The notes under the pieces: generated by a model | The model's input: the letters and a program-made list of their open reading frames with translations, nothing else | Database searches by the model: none | What the model was told of the DNA's origin: nothing | In this document: in pieces, positions 1 to 8,585 of the stretch | Numbering within the stretch: the first letter of the stretch is position 1 | How the letters are laid out: each line of letters starts with the position of its first letter | Origin: Bacillota bacterium | Lineage (GTDB): Bacteria > Bacillota > Clostridia > Christensenellales > UMGS416 | Direction: 5' to 3' | Assembly (NCBI GenBank): GCA_023398815.1 | Contig: JAEWRW010000015.1 | Span: 32,569 to 96,568, forward strand | DNA: 64,000 nucleotides | Program-made: the position numbers and the translations under genes

Positions 1-10
1 TCATTCCCAT
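1..10 (-). CDS. Start of the gene downstream of argB (partial, 3 codons)
   Basis: An ATG on the minus strand begins at position 10 and shares one base with the argB stop (TGATG), the usual layout of translationally coupled genes. A second in-frame ATG follows at position 4. Only three codons are inside the window. In argC-argB operons the next gene is often argD or argJ, but nothing visible here decides between them. Confidence 0.45.
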
Positions 11-873
11 CACCTCGTCACCATGGTGCCAATGCCCTTGTCGGTGAAAATCTCCAAGAGTACCGGGTGGGGGATGGTGCCGTTGACGATGTGGGTGCGG
101 TTGACACCCTGCTCGATGCCCTTGATGCAACCCATGACCTTGGGGATCATGCCGCCGTTGATGACGCGCTGCTCGATGAGCCGGTAGATGTGATCGACCG
201 AGATGACCGAGATGAGCGTGGAGGGATCCTGGGGGTTCATGCGCACACCGTCGATGTCTGTGAGGAACATCAGTTTTTCGGCTTTCAGCGCCGCGGCGAT
301 CTCACCAGCCACGGTGTCGGCGTTGATGTTGTAGCTCTGCCCGTCTGCCCCCACGCCGATGGGCGCGATGACCGGGATGTATTCCTCCTTGGCCAGCATC
401 TCCAGCAGCTTCACGTTGACCTTGGAGATCTGCCCGACAAAGCCGTAGTCCACGCCGTCCCGCGGGGGCTTTTTCACCACCTCAATGAGGTTGGCGTCCT
501 TGCCGCAAAGGCCGATGGACTTGGCTCCCAGGCCATTCAGTCTGGAGACGACGTCCTTGTTGATCTTGCCGGTCAGCACCATCTGCACCACGTCCATCGT
601 GGCAGCGTCGGTGATGCGCAGGCCGTTGTGGAACTTCGATTCGATGCTGAGTTTCTCCAACATGGAGTTGATGGCAGGCCCACCGCCATGCACGACGACC
701 GGGTTGGCGCCCACGTACTTCAAAAGGGTGATGTCCTGGAGGATCGTCTCTTCCTGCTCCTCGCTGATCATCGCGCTGCCGCCATATTTGATGACGACCG
801 TTTTGCCGGAGAGCTGTTGGATGTAGGGCAGGGCCTCGATGAGGATGTTTGCCTTTTCAATGAGATTCATCAT
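10..873 (-). CDS. argB: Acetylglutamate kinase
   Basis: Cytoplasmic kinase that phosphorylates N-acetyl-L-glutamate, the second step of arginine synthesis. The 287-residue product has the usual family length. It shows the nucleotide-binding VIKYGGSAM near residue 30, the substrate loop VVHGGGPAINSML near residue 60, NINADTVAG near 182 and FLTDIDGV near 200, all typical of amino-acid kinases. Two ATG codons stand in tandem; an AACGGAGG Shine-Dalgarno lies a few bases upstream. It follows argC by 16 bases on the same strand and its stop overlaps the next start, so it is an internal cistron of an arginine operon. Confidence 0.96.
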   Translation of the reverse strand: MMNLIEKANILIEALPYIQQLSGKTVVIKYGGSAMISEEQEETILQDITLLKYVGANPVVVHGGGPAINSMLEKLSIESKFHNGLRITDAATMDVVQMVLTGKINKDVVSRLNGLGAKSIGLCGKDANLIEVVKKPPRDGVDYGFVGQISKVNVKLLEMLAKEEYIPVIAPIGVGADGQSYNINADTVAGEIAAALKAEKLMFLTDIDGVRMNPQDPSTLISVISVDHIYRLIEQRVINGGMIPKVMGCIKGIEQGVNRTHIVNGTIPHPVLLEIFTDKGIGTMVTR

Positions 874-889
874 AACGCTGGTTCCTCCG

Positions 890-1930
890 TTATAAATAGT
901 TGGCCACGGTGCGCAACCCTTCGGTTTCGTCCATGCCGGTCATCAGGTTCATGTTCTGGATGGCCTGGCCGCCGGCTCCTTTGATGAGGTTATCGAGGGC
1001 TGATATCAGGATGAGCCGGTTCGTTCGTTTGTCAATCTCCCACCCGATGTGCAGGCGGTTGGAGCCGACGACGTGCTTCAACTCGGGCAGGCTGCCCTTG
1101 GGGTGCAGCACCACGAAGGGATGCCCCTCAAAGAAGGCCTGGTAATGTTCCAGGATTTGCTTATGGGTCATGGCCTTGGCCAGCGGCGCGTAGATCGTCT
1201 CCAGGATGCCGCGCTTGACCGGCAGCAGGTGGGGGGTGAACGTCAACGTGACCGGGCTGTGATGCAGCAGCGACAGCTCTTGCTCAATCTCCGACGTGTG
1301 GCGGTGGCCGGTCACCTTGTATGCCTTAAAGTTGTCGTGTGCCTCGCAGAAGTGGAGATCCTGGGTGGCCTTGCGCCCCGCACCGGATATGCCCGACTTC
1401 GCGTCGATGATGGCACCGTTGGGGTGGATGAGGCCATCCTTTACCGCCGGGGCCAGCGTGAGGATGGAGCAGGTGGTGTAGCAGCCTGGGTTGCCCACGA
1501 TCGTCGCCGTGCGAATCTGCTCCCGATAGAGCTCGGGCATGCCGTATACCGCGGTTTTTAAGAGTTCCGGGTGGGGGTGGGCATGGCCGTACCACTGCTC
1601 GTAGACGGCGGCGTCGTTGTAGCGGAAGTCGCCGGACAGGTCAATGACCCTGGCCCCGGCGGCGGCGATCTTGGGCACGGTGCTGGCGCTGACCACATGG
1701 GGCAGGGCGGTGAACACAATGTCGCAGTCCCCGCCCAGTGTTTTGGGGTTGAGCTCCTCCATGGTGGGCAGGCCCAAGCCTCGGAAATTGCCATAGAGCG
1801 TGGGCAGCTCCGCCCCCGCGTTGCTCTCAGACACCAGGTGGGCGATCTCCACCTGTGGGTGCCCCAGCAGCAACCGTAAGAGCTCCGTCCCGGCATACCC
1901 GGTGACGCCGACAATTCCAACCCGTACCAT
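890..1930 (-). CDS. argC: N-acetyl-gamma-glutamyl-phosphate reductase
   Basis: Reduces N-acetylglutamyl phosphate to the semialdehyde with NADPH, the third step of arginine synthesis. The 346-residue protein opens with the Rossmann motif GIVGVTGYAGTELLRLL and carries the active-site segment VGNPGCYTT (cysteine near residue 149), followed by DAKSGISGAGRKA and HRHTSEIEQEL. The start at 1930 is preceded by AAGGAGGGGGAA. It is the first gene of the operon as seen here, with argB directly downstream, and a good promoter sits in front of it. A plain family member with no visible defects. Confidence 0.97.
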   Translation of the reverse strand: MVRVGIVGVTGYAGTELLRLLLGHPQVEIAHLVSESNAGAELPTLYGNFRGLGLPTMEELNPKTLGGDCDIVFTALPHVVSASTVPKIAAAGARVIDLSGDFRYNDAAVYEQWYGHAHPHPELLKTAVYGMPELYREQIRTATIVGNPGCYTTCSILTLAPAVKDGLIHPNGAIIDAKSGISGAGRKATQDLHFCEAHDNFKAYKVTGHRHTSEIEQELSLLHHSPVTLTFTPHLLPVKRGILETIYAPLAKAMTHKQILEHYQAFFEGHPFVVLHPKGSLPELKHVVGSNRLHIGWEIDKRTNRLILISALDNLIKGAGGQAIQNMNLMTGMDETEGLRTVANYL

Positions 1931-1961
1931 CGATCTTCCCCCTCCTTGCGGATGATGCTTA

Positions 1962-1990
1962 ATTATACATAGTCACGAATAAAAATGCAA
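1962..1990 (-). promoter_or_regulatory. argC promoter, possible ArgR site
   Basis: On the minus strand TTGCAT (1985-1990) and TATAAT (1962-1967) are separated by 17 bases, about 32 bases before the argC start. The stretch ATGTATAATTAAGCAT covering the -10 is an imperfect dyad with loose likeness to ARG boxes of Gram-positive ArgR. The promoter is well supported by spacing; the ArgR site is only a guess. Confidence 0.6.
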
Positions 1991-2052
1991 GCCACAAATT
2001 GGGGAAATCCGGTTGCTTTGTGGTATACTGTGGAAAACGCTAGAGGTGGCCC

Positions 2053-2766
2053 ATGGACGGCATGGAATGGAAAAAGAGAGTTTGGCAAGCCAATTTGGAT
2101 TTGGTGAAGCATGGGTTGGTGCTGTTCACCTGGGGTAATGTCAGCGCCATTGACCGGGAGCGCAACCTTGTGTACATCAAGCCCAGCGGGGTGGAGTACG
2201 ACACCATGACCCCCGACGACATCGTGGTGCTGACTTTGGATGGCAAACAGGTGGAGGGGGTGCTGCGCCCCTCGTCAGACACCCCGACCCACCTGGCGCT
2301 ATACCGCGCCTTTGCGGGCGTGGGTGGCATTGCCCACACCCACTCCACCTGGGCCACCACCTGGGCGCAGGCTGGGCGGGGTATTCCCTGCTATGGCACC
2401 ACCCACGCCGATCATTTCTATGGCGAGATCCCCTGCACCCGCCCCATGGAGGATGAAGAGATCGCCACGGAGTACGAGGCAAACACCGGCGCGGTCATTG
2501 TGGAGCGCTTTGCAGAGGTGGATCCGCAGACCATCCCTGCGGTGCTGGTGCACCAGCATGGGCCATTCACCTGGGGCCCCGATGCCGCCGGCGCGGTGGA
2601 GAGCGCCGTGGTGCTGGAGCAGGTCGCCCGCATGGCCTGGCAGGCCGAGGCCTGCTATGGCGGCGTGCAACCCATCCCCCAGGCGCTGCTGGATAAGCAC
2701 TTTCTGCGCAAGCATGGCAAGAATGCCTATTATGGGCAATCCAAACCGAATGAGGTGCAACAATGA
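2053..2766 (+). CDS. araD: L-ribulose-5-phosphate 4-epimerase
   Basis: Interconverts L-ribulose 5-phosphate and D-xylulose 5-phosphate, joining arabinose breakdown to the pentose-phosphate pathway. The 237-residue class II aldolase fold protein shows GNVSAIDRE (phosphate loop), KPSGVEYD, RPSSDTPTH, the zinc ligands in IAHTHSTWATTWAQ, and THADHFYGEIPCTRP, all matching AraD. An AGAGGTGG ribosome-binding site precedes the ATG. A TATACT (-10) is at 2024-2029 with no convincing -35. It overlaps the following esterase gene by 4 bases (ATGA), so pentose use and deacylation of glycans are co-expressed. A related class II aldolase with another sugar phosphate as substrate cannot be excluded. Confidence 0.92.
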   Translation: MDGMEWKKRVWQANLDLVKHGLVLFTWGNVSAIDRERNLVYIKPSGVEYDTMTPDDIVVLTLDGKQVEGVLRPSSDTPTHLALYRAFAGVGGIAHTHSTWATTWAQAGRGIPCYGTTHADHFYGEIPCTRPMEDEEIATEYEANTGAVIVERFAEVDPQTIPAVLVHQHGPFTWGPDAAGAVESAVVLEQVARMAWQAEACYGGVQPIPQALLDKHFLRKHGKNAYYGQSKPNEVQQ

Positions 2767-3788
2767 GCGAAACCAAAGCGTTGGTGTTCCACAACCCCGA
2801 TGAGGCCCCCTTCCTGCTGACGGGCTTCCCCTGGCGGGCGGAGAATGGCAATTTCAACCGCATCCTTGAGCGGCTGATGCCAGGGCTGCCCCAACAGTTG
2901 AGCTGGGTCGCGCCCCAGCCCTCGGGCGGGACGATCCGCTTCCGCACCAACAGCCACCGGCTGGCGCTGCGGGTGGAGCTCACGCGTACTGAGACCCACC
3001 GCTTCAACACGCAGAACCTCATGTCGGGCTTCGATGTCTACGTGGACGACGGCGAGGGGTTGCGCTATGTAACGAACCTGCTGGAGGATGGCAACCCCGC
3101 CGCCTACACGGCGGAACTCCCAGCCTTTGCTGATGACCGCATGCGGCACTTCGTGCTGTATACTCCGCTGCAGAACCCCATCGCCTCCGTGGCCGTGGGG
3201 CTGGAGGAGGGGGCAGAGGTGCTGCCGCCGCCAGCCTTCGCGCTGGAGCATCCCATTCTCTTCTATGGCTCGTCCATCACCTGCGGGTTCAGCGCTTCCC
3301 GCCCGGGGCTCACATATCCAGCGCAGGTGGCTCGGCGGCTGAACGCCGGCTTCATCAACTTGGGCTTTGGCGGCGGTGCCAGGGGGGAGCTCGAAATTGC
3401 CCGTGCCATTGCCTCGCTGGAGCTTTCCTGCTTTGTGATGGATTACGACTTCAACTCGCCGGATGCCGCCCACCTCGGGCGCACCCACAAGCCGTTCTTC
3501 GATGTGGTGCGGGCGGCACAGCCGGAGTTGCCCATCGTGCTCATTTCCGCGCCCTACCACTGGAAGAACCCCGATGAGTTCGCCGAGCGTCGTGCCGTGG
3601 TGGAGGACACCTGGCGGCAGGCGGTGGCGGCGGGGGATCGGCACGTCTGGTTCCTCGATGGCAGCCAGTTCTTCGGTCGGGAGCCGGACTGGGCAGACTA
3701 CACCGTGGACGCCCTGCACCCCAACGACCGCGGCTTCCAGCGCATGGCCGGGGACATTCTGGCGGCTGTCCAGCAAGCACTGGAATAA
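2763..3788 (+). CDS. SGNH/GDSL-family carbohydrate esterase
   Basis: The 341-residue protein has two parts: an N-terminal beta-rich region (about 1-150) like the domain that precedes SGNH_hydro_3, and a hydrolase domain from about 160. The nucleophile block is ILFYGSSITCG, followed by SRPGLTYPAQ, the oxyanion glycine in NLGFGGGARGE, and the catalytic Asp-His in DALHPNDRGFQRMA near the C-terminus. Such enzymes remove acyl groups from polysaccharides or their fragments. There is no signal peptide, so it probably acts inside the cell on imported oligosaccharides. It is translationally coupled to araD. Confidence 0.82.
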   Translation: MSETKALVFHNPDEAPFLLTGFPWRAENGNFNRILERLMPGLPQQLSWVAPQPSGGTIRFRTNSHRLALRVELTRTETHRFNTQNLMSGFDVYVDDGEGLRYVTNLLEDGNPAAYTAELPAFADDRMRHFVLYTPLQNPIASVAVGLEEGAEVLPPPAFALEHPILFYGSSITCGFSASRPGLTYPAQVARRLNAGFINLGFGGGARGELEIARAIASLELSCFVMDYDFNSPDAAHLGRTHKPFFDVVRAAQPELPIVLISAPYHWKNPDEFAERRAVVEDTWRQAVAAGDRHVWFLDGSQFFGREPDWADYTVDALHPNDRGFQRMAGDILAAVQQALE

Positions 3789-3874
3789 CGCGAATAGGCC
3801 CGAGCATTAGGGCTCCCGCCGTGGGGGGGAGGCTATGCGTCAGGACATTGCAACTTTTTGGAAAGCTAGATAAA

Positions 3875-3906
3875 AAACACCGCGGAGAGTGCTCTCCGCG
3901 GTGTTT
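3875..3906. terminator. Bidirectional terminator between convergent operons
   Basis: A perfect inverted repeat AAACACCGCGGAGAG / CTCTCCGCGGTGTTT with a two-base loop. It sits between the esterase gene (plus) and the lipoprotein gene (minus), with A- and T-rich flanks serving both directions. Confidence 0.85.
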
Positions 3907-3919
3907 GCGTGTACTGAGT

Positions 3920-4402
3920 TTACTTGCTGGTGGCGGTCGCTTCGGCGCTGGCCGCAGCCGTCGCGGCAGCAGGTGTGGCAGTGGCAGCGGCAGCTGAGGC
4001 CCTGGCCGATTCCAAGTCCGAGAGATCCATCTTCTTCTCCAGCACGTAGCTGGTGGGTTCCGTATCCATGAAGATCGTCAGCGTCGGCGTTTCGGCTGAA
4101 TAATCCAACAGGAATTGGCCGGAATACTCCATCGTGCCGTCGTCACTTTTGAAGGTAAAGGTGTCCCGGTCCATGGTGTAGGTGCCCAGGGGCGACTCCA
4201 GCATGTCAACATGGCCGTCGGGGTAGATGTCGATGGCCACGGGAAGCGGATAATCGTTTTGGTTCTGCCCGTTTTCATCGCCATAGGTGGCCAACTGCCA
4301 CCGGCCCATCAGCATGTTCGTGCGGCCGCTGCAACCGGCCAGCGCGGAGAACAGCACCAGCATCACCGCCAGCGATACAAAAAGAACGGTTTTGCGCTTC
4401 AT
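3920..4402 (-). CDS. Small secreted lipoprotein of unknown function
   Basis: 160 residues. A basic N-terminus and hydrophobic stretch end in the lipobox LAGC (Cys near 24), so the mature protein should be lipid-anchored outside the membrane. The middle (GRWQLATY, FTFKSDDGTMEYSGQFLLD) resembles small lipocalin-like or DUF5640-type beta-barrel domains that begin with a GxW motif. The tail is a low-complexity Ala/Thr run. GGGAGGAT precedes the ATG. It is the last gene of the minus-strand run that begins with the MFS transporter. The 14354 lipoprotein of this window has a similar GRW opening. Function unknown. Confidence 0.75.
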   Translation of the reverse strand: MKRKTVLFVSLAVMLVLFSALAGCSGRTNMLMGRWQLATYGDENGQNQNDYPLPVAIDIYPDGHVDMLESPLGTYTMDRDTFTFKSDDGTMEYSGQFLLDYSAETPTLTIFMDTEPTSYVLEKKMDLSDLESARASAAAATATPAAATAAASAEATATSK

Positions 4403-4426
4403 CCTTGGTATCCTCCCAGTTCGTTG

Positions 4427-5230
4427 TTAAGCAAAGTCCTGCATGGTCGCCGCAAAGCGGGCAAAGGCGATGCCGGGTTCCTCCAGCGTCATGTCCCACC
4501 GGCGCACCCACTCCAACGTGTACCAGCCGTCATAACCCAGGGTTTTGAGGCCGGCGAACATCTCCCGCAGGGGAAGATCGCCATCGCCCAGCATCCGGTA
4601 TTGCACGCGGCCGCCGGCCAGCACGGAGTCCTTCAGGTGGATGTATTTGACCCATTTGCCGATGTGGGCCAGGGTATCCTGGGGTGCCTCCCCGGCAAAG
4701 CGGTAGGGGTGGTGCACATCCCACAAGATGCCCAGATTGGTGGTATCCAGCCCGCCAAAGAGCGCGGCCAGCCGCCTGGTGTTGGCGTAGTGGCCGCTCG
4801 TTTCCAAGAGCACCGTCACACCGGTGCCCTGGGCATGGTCGGCCAGGGCGCGCAGGCCCTTCGCCACCAGGGCATCGTCCACGGCGGCCTCGGGCGCGGC
4901 GGTTGTCTCGCCCAGCACCCGCACGTAGGGAACGCCCAGCGCAGCGGCCAGGTCGATGTAGGCCCGGCCCTCCGCCAGTGCGGCGTCAAAGCCATCGGCC
5001 TGCCCCAGCGTGCACGTGGAGGTCAGGCACGTCAGCGTCAGGTTCAGCCGCTTCAGGCTCTCCAGGCTATGGCCACACTGGGCCGGCGCAAAGGCAGCAA
5101 TGGCCGGCGCGTAGGTCTCTTTGCCCACGCCGCGGATCTCAATGCCTCGGTACCCCAGGTCGGACGCGGTGGACAGCAACTCGTCCCACTCCCATTCCGG
5201 ACAGCCGATGGTCGAATAAGCCAGCTTCAT
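4427..5230 (-). CDS. Sugar phosphate isomerase/epimerase-like TIM barrel protein
   Basis: 267 residues if translation begins at the ATG at 5230, which has a strong GGGAGGGG eight bases upstream; an ORF extension to 5293 lacks such a site. It fits the xylose-isomerase-like (AP endonuclease 2) family: opening MKLAYSTIGCPEW, GYRGIEIRG, VLLETSGHYANT, NLGILWDVHHPYRF, YIHLKDSV and YTLEWVRRW supply the Glu, Asp/His and Glu metal ligands expected for the barrel. Family members isomerise or epimerise keto-sugars or inositol derivatives, but the substrate here cannot be read. It follows pepF by 37 bases and may share its transcript. Confidence 0.8.
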   Translation of the reverse strand: MKLAYSTIGCPEWEWDELLSTASDLGYRGIEIRGVGKETYAPAIAAFAPAQCGHSLESLKRLNLTLTCLTSTCTLGQADGFDAALAEGRAYIDLAAALGVPYVRVLGETTAAPEAAVDDALVAKGLRALADHAQGTGVTVLLETSGHYANTRRLAALFGGLDTTNLGILWDVHHPYRFAGEAPQDTLAHIGKWVKYIHLKDSVLAGGRVQYRMLGDGDLPLREMFAGLKTLGYDGWYTLEWVRRWDMTLEEPGIAFARFAATMQDFA

Positions 5231-5267
5231 CGTACCCCTCCCGTCACCGTGCAACAGCACCATTATA

Positions 5268-7067
5268 CTAAAGAAGCGCTTCCATTTCGTCAATGACTTT
5301 GGCGAATCTTAAGAGACAGGACTCCACCGCGTCGGGCTGCTCCAGGTCCACGCCGGCCTCCCGCAGCAGGTTGAGCGGGTAGTCCTTCCCACCGGAGGAC
5401 AGCAGCTTCAGGTACCGCTGGCGCTCGGCCTCGCCGCCATGCAGCACCATCTCCGCCAGGCAGATGGCGCTGGCAAAGCCGGTTGCGTACTTGTAGACGT
5501 AGTAAGCCCCGTAGAAATGAGGGATGCGGGCCCATTCCATGTCGATCTCGTGGTCGACCACCATGTCCGGGCCGTAGTAATCGACGTTCAACTGCCGGTA
5601 GACCGCGCACAGCGATTCGCTGGTCAGGGCCTCTCCCTGCTCCTGCATGGTGTGCACAATCTTCTCAAACTCCGCGAACATCACCTGGCGGATGACGGTG
5701 GTACGGATCTGCTCCAGGAAATGATTGAGGAGATAGAGGCGCTCGCGCTTATCGGTGGTGCGCCCCAGCATGTAGTCCATAAAGAGGTATTCGTTGCAGG
5801 TGGAGGCGATCTCCGCCAGCAGGATGGGGTACTGCGCCTGCTCATAGGGCAGGTGGGTGTCCGAGAGATAGCTGTGCATGGCATGGCCCATCTCGTGGGC
5901 CAGGGTGAAGGCGTTGTCCACCGTGTCATTCCAATTGAGCAGCACGAAGGGATGGGTGCCCCACACGCCCCAGGAATAGGCCCCGGAGGTTTTGCCCTGG
6001 TTTTCGTACACATCCACCCAACCGGTGGCAAGCCCCTGCGTCAGGGTATTGATGTACTCCTGCCCCAGGGGCTTGAGGCCTTCCTGCAGCAGGGAGCGGG
6101 CTTCCCCGTAGGTCACCGGCATCTCCACGTCGGCCACCATGGGCACGTAGAGGTCGTACATGTGCAGTTCATCAAGCCCCAGCACCTTCTTGCGCAGGGC
6201 CATGTAGCGGTGCAGGGTGGGCAGGTGGGCCCGCACCGCGCCGATGAGGCTCTCGTACACCGCCACCGGCACTGCGTCGGCGTGCAGAGAGGCGTCCAGA
6301 GCCGTGTTGAAATTGCGCGCCCGAGCCAGGAACACCTCTGCCTTGATGTTGGAGGAGAGGGTAGCCGTCAGCGTGTTCTTGTAGCTGGCGTAGGTGCCAT
6401 ACAGGCCCTCAAAGGCCGCCTGGCGCACCCGGCGGTCGCGGCTCTCCAGCAGGGGGATGAACCGGCCGTGGGTGATCTGCACGTCATCGCCGTTCTCGTC
6501 CTGTATGGTCGGGAACTTCATGTCGGCGTTGTTGAGCATGGTGAAGATGGTCTGGGCGCCCTCCAGCGGCTCACCGGCCATCGCCAGCAGCTTTTCCTCG
6601 GCGGCGCTCAGGGTGTGGGCCCGCCGTCGGGTGATCTGGTCAATGTTGTGGCGGTAAAGCCCCAGCGCCAGCTCCTGGGTGAAGAACCCATCAAGCCGCT
6701 CCGGGTCGATGGCCAGAATTTCGGGGTCGAAATAAGCCAACGCGCTGCCAAGGCGCACGCTGATGGCCCCGGCGCGGTCGGTCATGCCCTGGTACAGGGT
6801 GTTGGCGTTGTCCTCGTCCCGCCGCATGCGGGCGTAGACGTAGAGCCGCTCCACCAGAAGCGACACCTTGGAGATGCTCAGCAGCGCCGCCAGCAGCGTA
6901 CTGGCTGACTCGCCTAGGCGACCGGCCCAGCCGCCAGCCTCTGCAATGGCCTCATCGGCTTTTTTGTACTCGGCTTCCCAGGCTTCGTTGCTGGGGTAGA
7001 TGTCCTCCAGATGCCACTGGGTGGCGCGGTCGGCCTCGTTGCGTGTGGGCAAGGTGTGGATTGCCAT
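5268..7067 (-). CDS. pepF: Oligoendopeptidase F (M3 family)
   Basis: Cytoplasmic zinc metallopeptidase that cleaves short peptides. 599 residues, the usual PepF length. The zinc site is AHEMGHAMHS near residue 390, with the third ligand Glu in LLAEIASTCNE about 25 residues on, and the C-terminal substrate-binding HFYGAYYVYKYATG. The ATG at 7067 is chosen because AAGGAG lies eight bases upstream; a GTG at 7076 would overlap the preceding stop but has no good spacing. It directly follows the MFS gene, so the two are co-transcribed. Confidence 0.95.
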   Translation of the reverse strand: MAIHTLPTRNEADRATQWHLEDIYPSNEAWEAEYKKADEAIAEAGGWAGRLGESASTLLAALLSISKVSLLVERLYVYARMRRDEDNANTLYQGMTDRAGAISVRLGSALAYFDPEILAIDPERLDGFFTQELALGLYRHNIDQITRRRAHTLSAAEEKLLAMAGEPLEGAQTIFTMLNNADMKFPTIQDENGDDVQITHGRFIPLLESRDRRVRQAAFEGLYGTYASYKNTLTATLSSNIKAEVFLARARNFNTALDASLHADAVPVAVYESLIGAVRAHLPTLHRYMALRKKVLGLDELHMYDLYVPMVADVEMPVTYGEARSLLQEGLKPLGQEYINTLTQGLATGWVDVYENQGKTSGAYSWGVWGTHPFVLLNWNDTVDNAFTLAHEMGHAMHSYLSDTHLPYEQAQYPILLAEIASTCNEYLFMDYMLGRTTDKRERLYLLNHFLEQIRTTVIRQVMFAEFEKIVHTMQEQGEALTSESLCAVYRQLNVDYYGPDMVVDHEIDMEWARIPHFYGAYYVYKYATGFASAICLAEMVLHGGEAERQRYLKLLSSGGKDYPLNLLREAGVDLEQPDAVESCLLRFAKVIDEMEALL

Positions 7068-7072
7068 AGTGC

Positions 7073-8416
7073 TCACTCCTTTTGCTTGATGGGTTCGGCT
7101 GCGCCGCCCTGTACGTTTGTCAGCAGCGGCAGCAGGAATAGTATGATCAGAAACCGCAGCAGGCCCACGCCGATGAACAGCAGCTTGTAGCGGTCAAAGT
7201 CGAAGCCCGCAAAGCGAAATTGCAGCTCCCCCATGAGGTTCAGTAGCTTCCCGCCGGCCAGGTTGCCCAGCGACGCACCGACGACCTGGGTTACCACCAT
7301 GTAGGTGGCCAGGTAGACCGAGCGGTTGCGGGTGGGGGTGGCGGTCATCAGCATCTGGGCGGCGGTGACGTCCACCCCGCAGACAAAGATGCCGTTGCCC
7401 AAGGCGAAGAGCAGATAGGGCCAGAAATTGCCGGGGCCGGCAAAGAGCCAGAACAGGGGCATGGCGCTGGCGGCCATGCCGCAGCGCAGCAGCACCCAGC
7501 GCACGCCGTGGCTATCGAGGTGCCGTCCCCACCATTGGATGAAATAGGCCGTCATGATGCTGGAGGCGATCTGCCCCACCAGCGTCGTCACCGTCATGCT
7601 GAGGTTCAGCTTGCCAAGCGCATACATGTTGAAGAACGGGCCCGAGAGGTTCCAGCAGAAGATCCACGCCGTCCAGAACACCAGATACCCCAAAAAGCTG
7701 CGGTCGCGGAAGGTCTGCACGATGAGCTTCCAGTGAGATTCGTTGTGAGGTTCCACCTGCATTTGGGGTTCGCGCACCCAAAAGAACGTGACGATGTCGC
7801 CAATGCCAAAGAGCGACCCAACGGCAAAGACCCACATGTACCCATTGAGCGTGGGGTTGCGGTCCAGGATGTAGCTGGCCGTCAGCGCCGACGCCAGGCC
7901 CAACACCGTGGCGATGCTGGAGCGCAGCCCCATGTAGTGCCCCTGGATCTTGAGCGGCAGGATATCGCCGAGCCACGAGTAGAACGTCACGTTCATAAAG
8001 GACGCGGCGGCCGACGACAGGGAGATGAGCCCCACGACCATCCACATGCGCAGCGACGGGTGATCCGCCGGGATGAACAGCGGCACCAGTGCCACCGGTA
8101 GCCACAGCGTTCGCTGGATGAGGCCGGCGATGATGAACAGCTTGCGCCGGTTGCGCAGCCGCTCCAGAAGCCAGGAGTTGATAAACTGCAGCAGGCTTAA
8201 CGCCACCGGCACCGCCAGTAGCACGCTGTACATGAAGTCGTCCAGTCCCAATGCCTTGGCAAAGCCGGTGAAGGGCGTGCCCGTGGAGATGGCAAAAAAC
8301 ACCGTGCCGATGGTGACGGCTACGATAAAGAGGTTCAGATCCTTGCGCAGGGCCGGATCCTGTATGTTGTTCTGGTTGTAGAGGTTGGTCAGCGGGTTCT
8401 GAAACCGGAACTTCAC
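7073..8416 (-). CDS. MFS transporter
   Basis: 447 residues with about twelve hydrophobic segments, so an integral membrane permease. The N-terminal part has the family loop LRNRRKLFIIAG between helices 2 and 3 and a second charged loop around RNRSVYLATYM in the C-terminal half. The GTG start at 8416 has GAGGTGA upstream. The substrate cannot be read; the neighbours (peptidase, TIM-barrel sugar enzyme) would suit uptake of a peptide or sugar, but this is context only. It heads the minus-strand run 8416-3920. Confidence 0.85.
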   Translation of the reverse strand: MKFRFQNPLTNLYNQNNIQDPALRKDLNLFIVAVTIGTVFFAISTGTPFTGFAKALGLDDFMYSVLLAVPVALSLLQFINSWLLERLRNRRKLFIIAGLIQRTLWLPVALVPLFIPADHPSLRMWMVVGLISLSSAAASFMNVTFYSWLGDILPLKIQGHYMGLRSSIATVLGLASALTASYILDRNPTLNGYMWVFAVGSLFGIGDIVTFFWVREPQMQVEPHNESHWKLIVQTFRDRSFLGYLVFWTAWIFCWNLSGPFFNMYALGKLNLSMTVTTLVGQIASSIMTAYFIQWWGRHLDSHGVRWVLLRCGMAASAMPLFWLFAGPGNFWPYLLFALGNGIFVCGVDVTAAQMLMTATPTRNRSVYLATYMVVTQVVGASLGNLAGGKLLNLMGELQFRFAGFDFDRYKLLFIGVGLLRFLIILFLLPLLTNVQGGAAEPIKQKE

Positions 8417-8524
8417 GGCGTCACCTCGGCCGTTGTCGACCGCCTTTTTCTCAATGGAACAATGGTATGCGATACCCCGGCCAAAGTCAACAGAGCGGCG
8501 GGCGATTTCGCATCGTGGAACCGC

Positions 8525-8554
8525 TTGGCAGAGACGTCACACGGGGTATATAGT
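8525..8554 (+). promoter_or_regulatory. manA promoter
   Basis: TTGGCA (8525-8530), 18-base spacer, TATAGT (8549-8554), 31 bases before the manA start. The AT-rich core GTATATAGTATACC is nearly symmetrical and could also serve as a -10 for the divergent MFS operon. Confidence 0.55.
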
Positions 8555-8585
8555 ATACCTATGAAGCAAAAGACGGAGGATACTC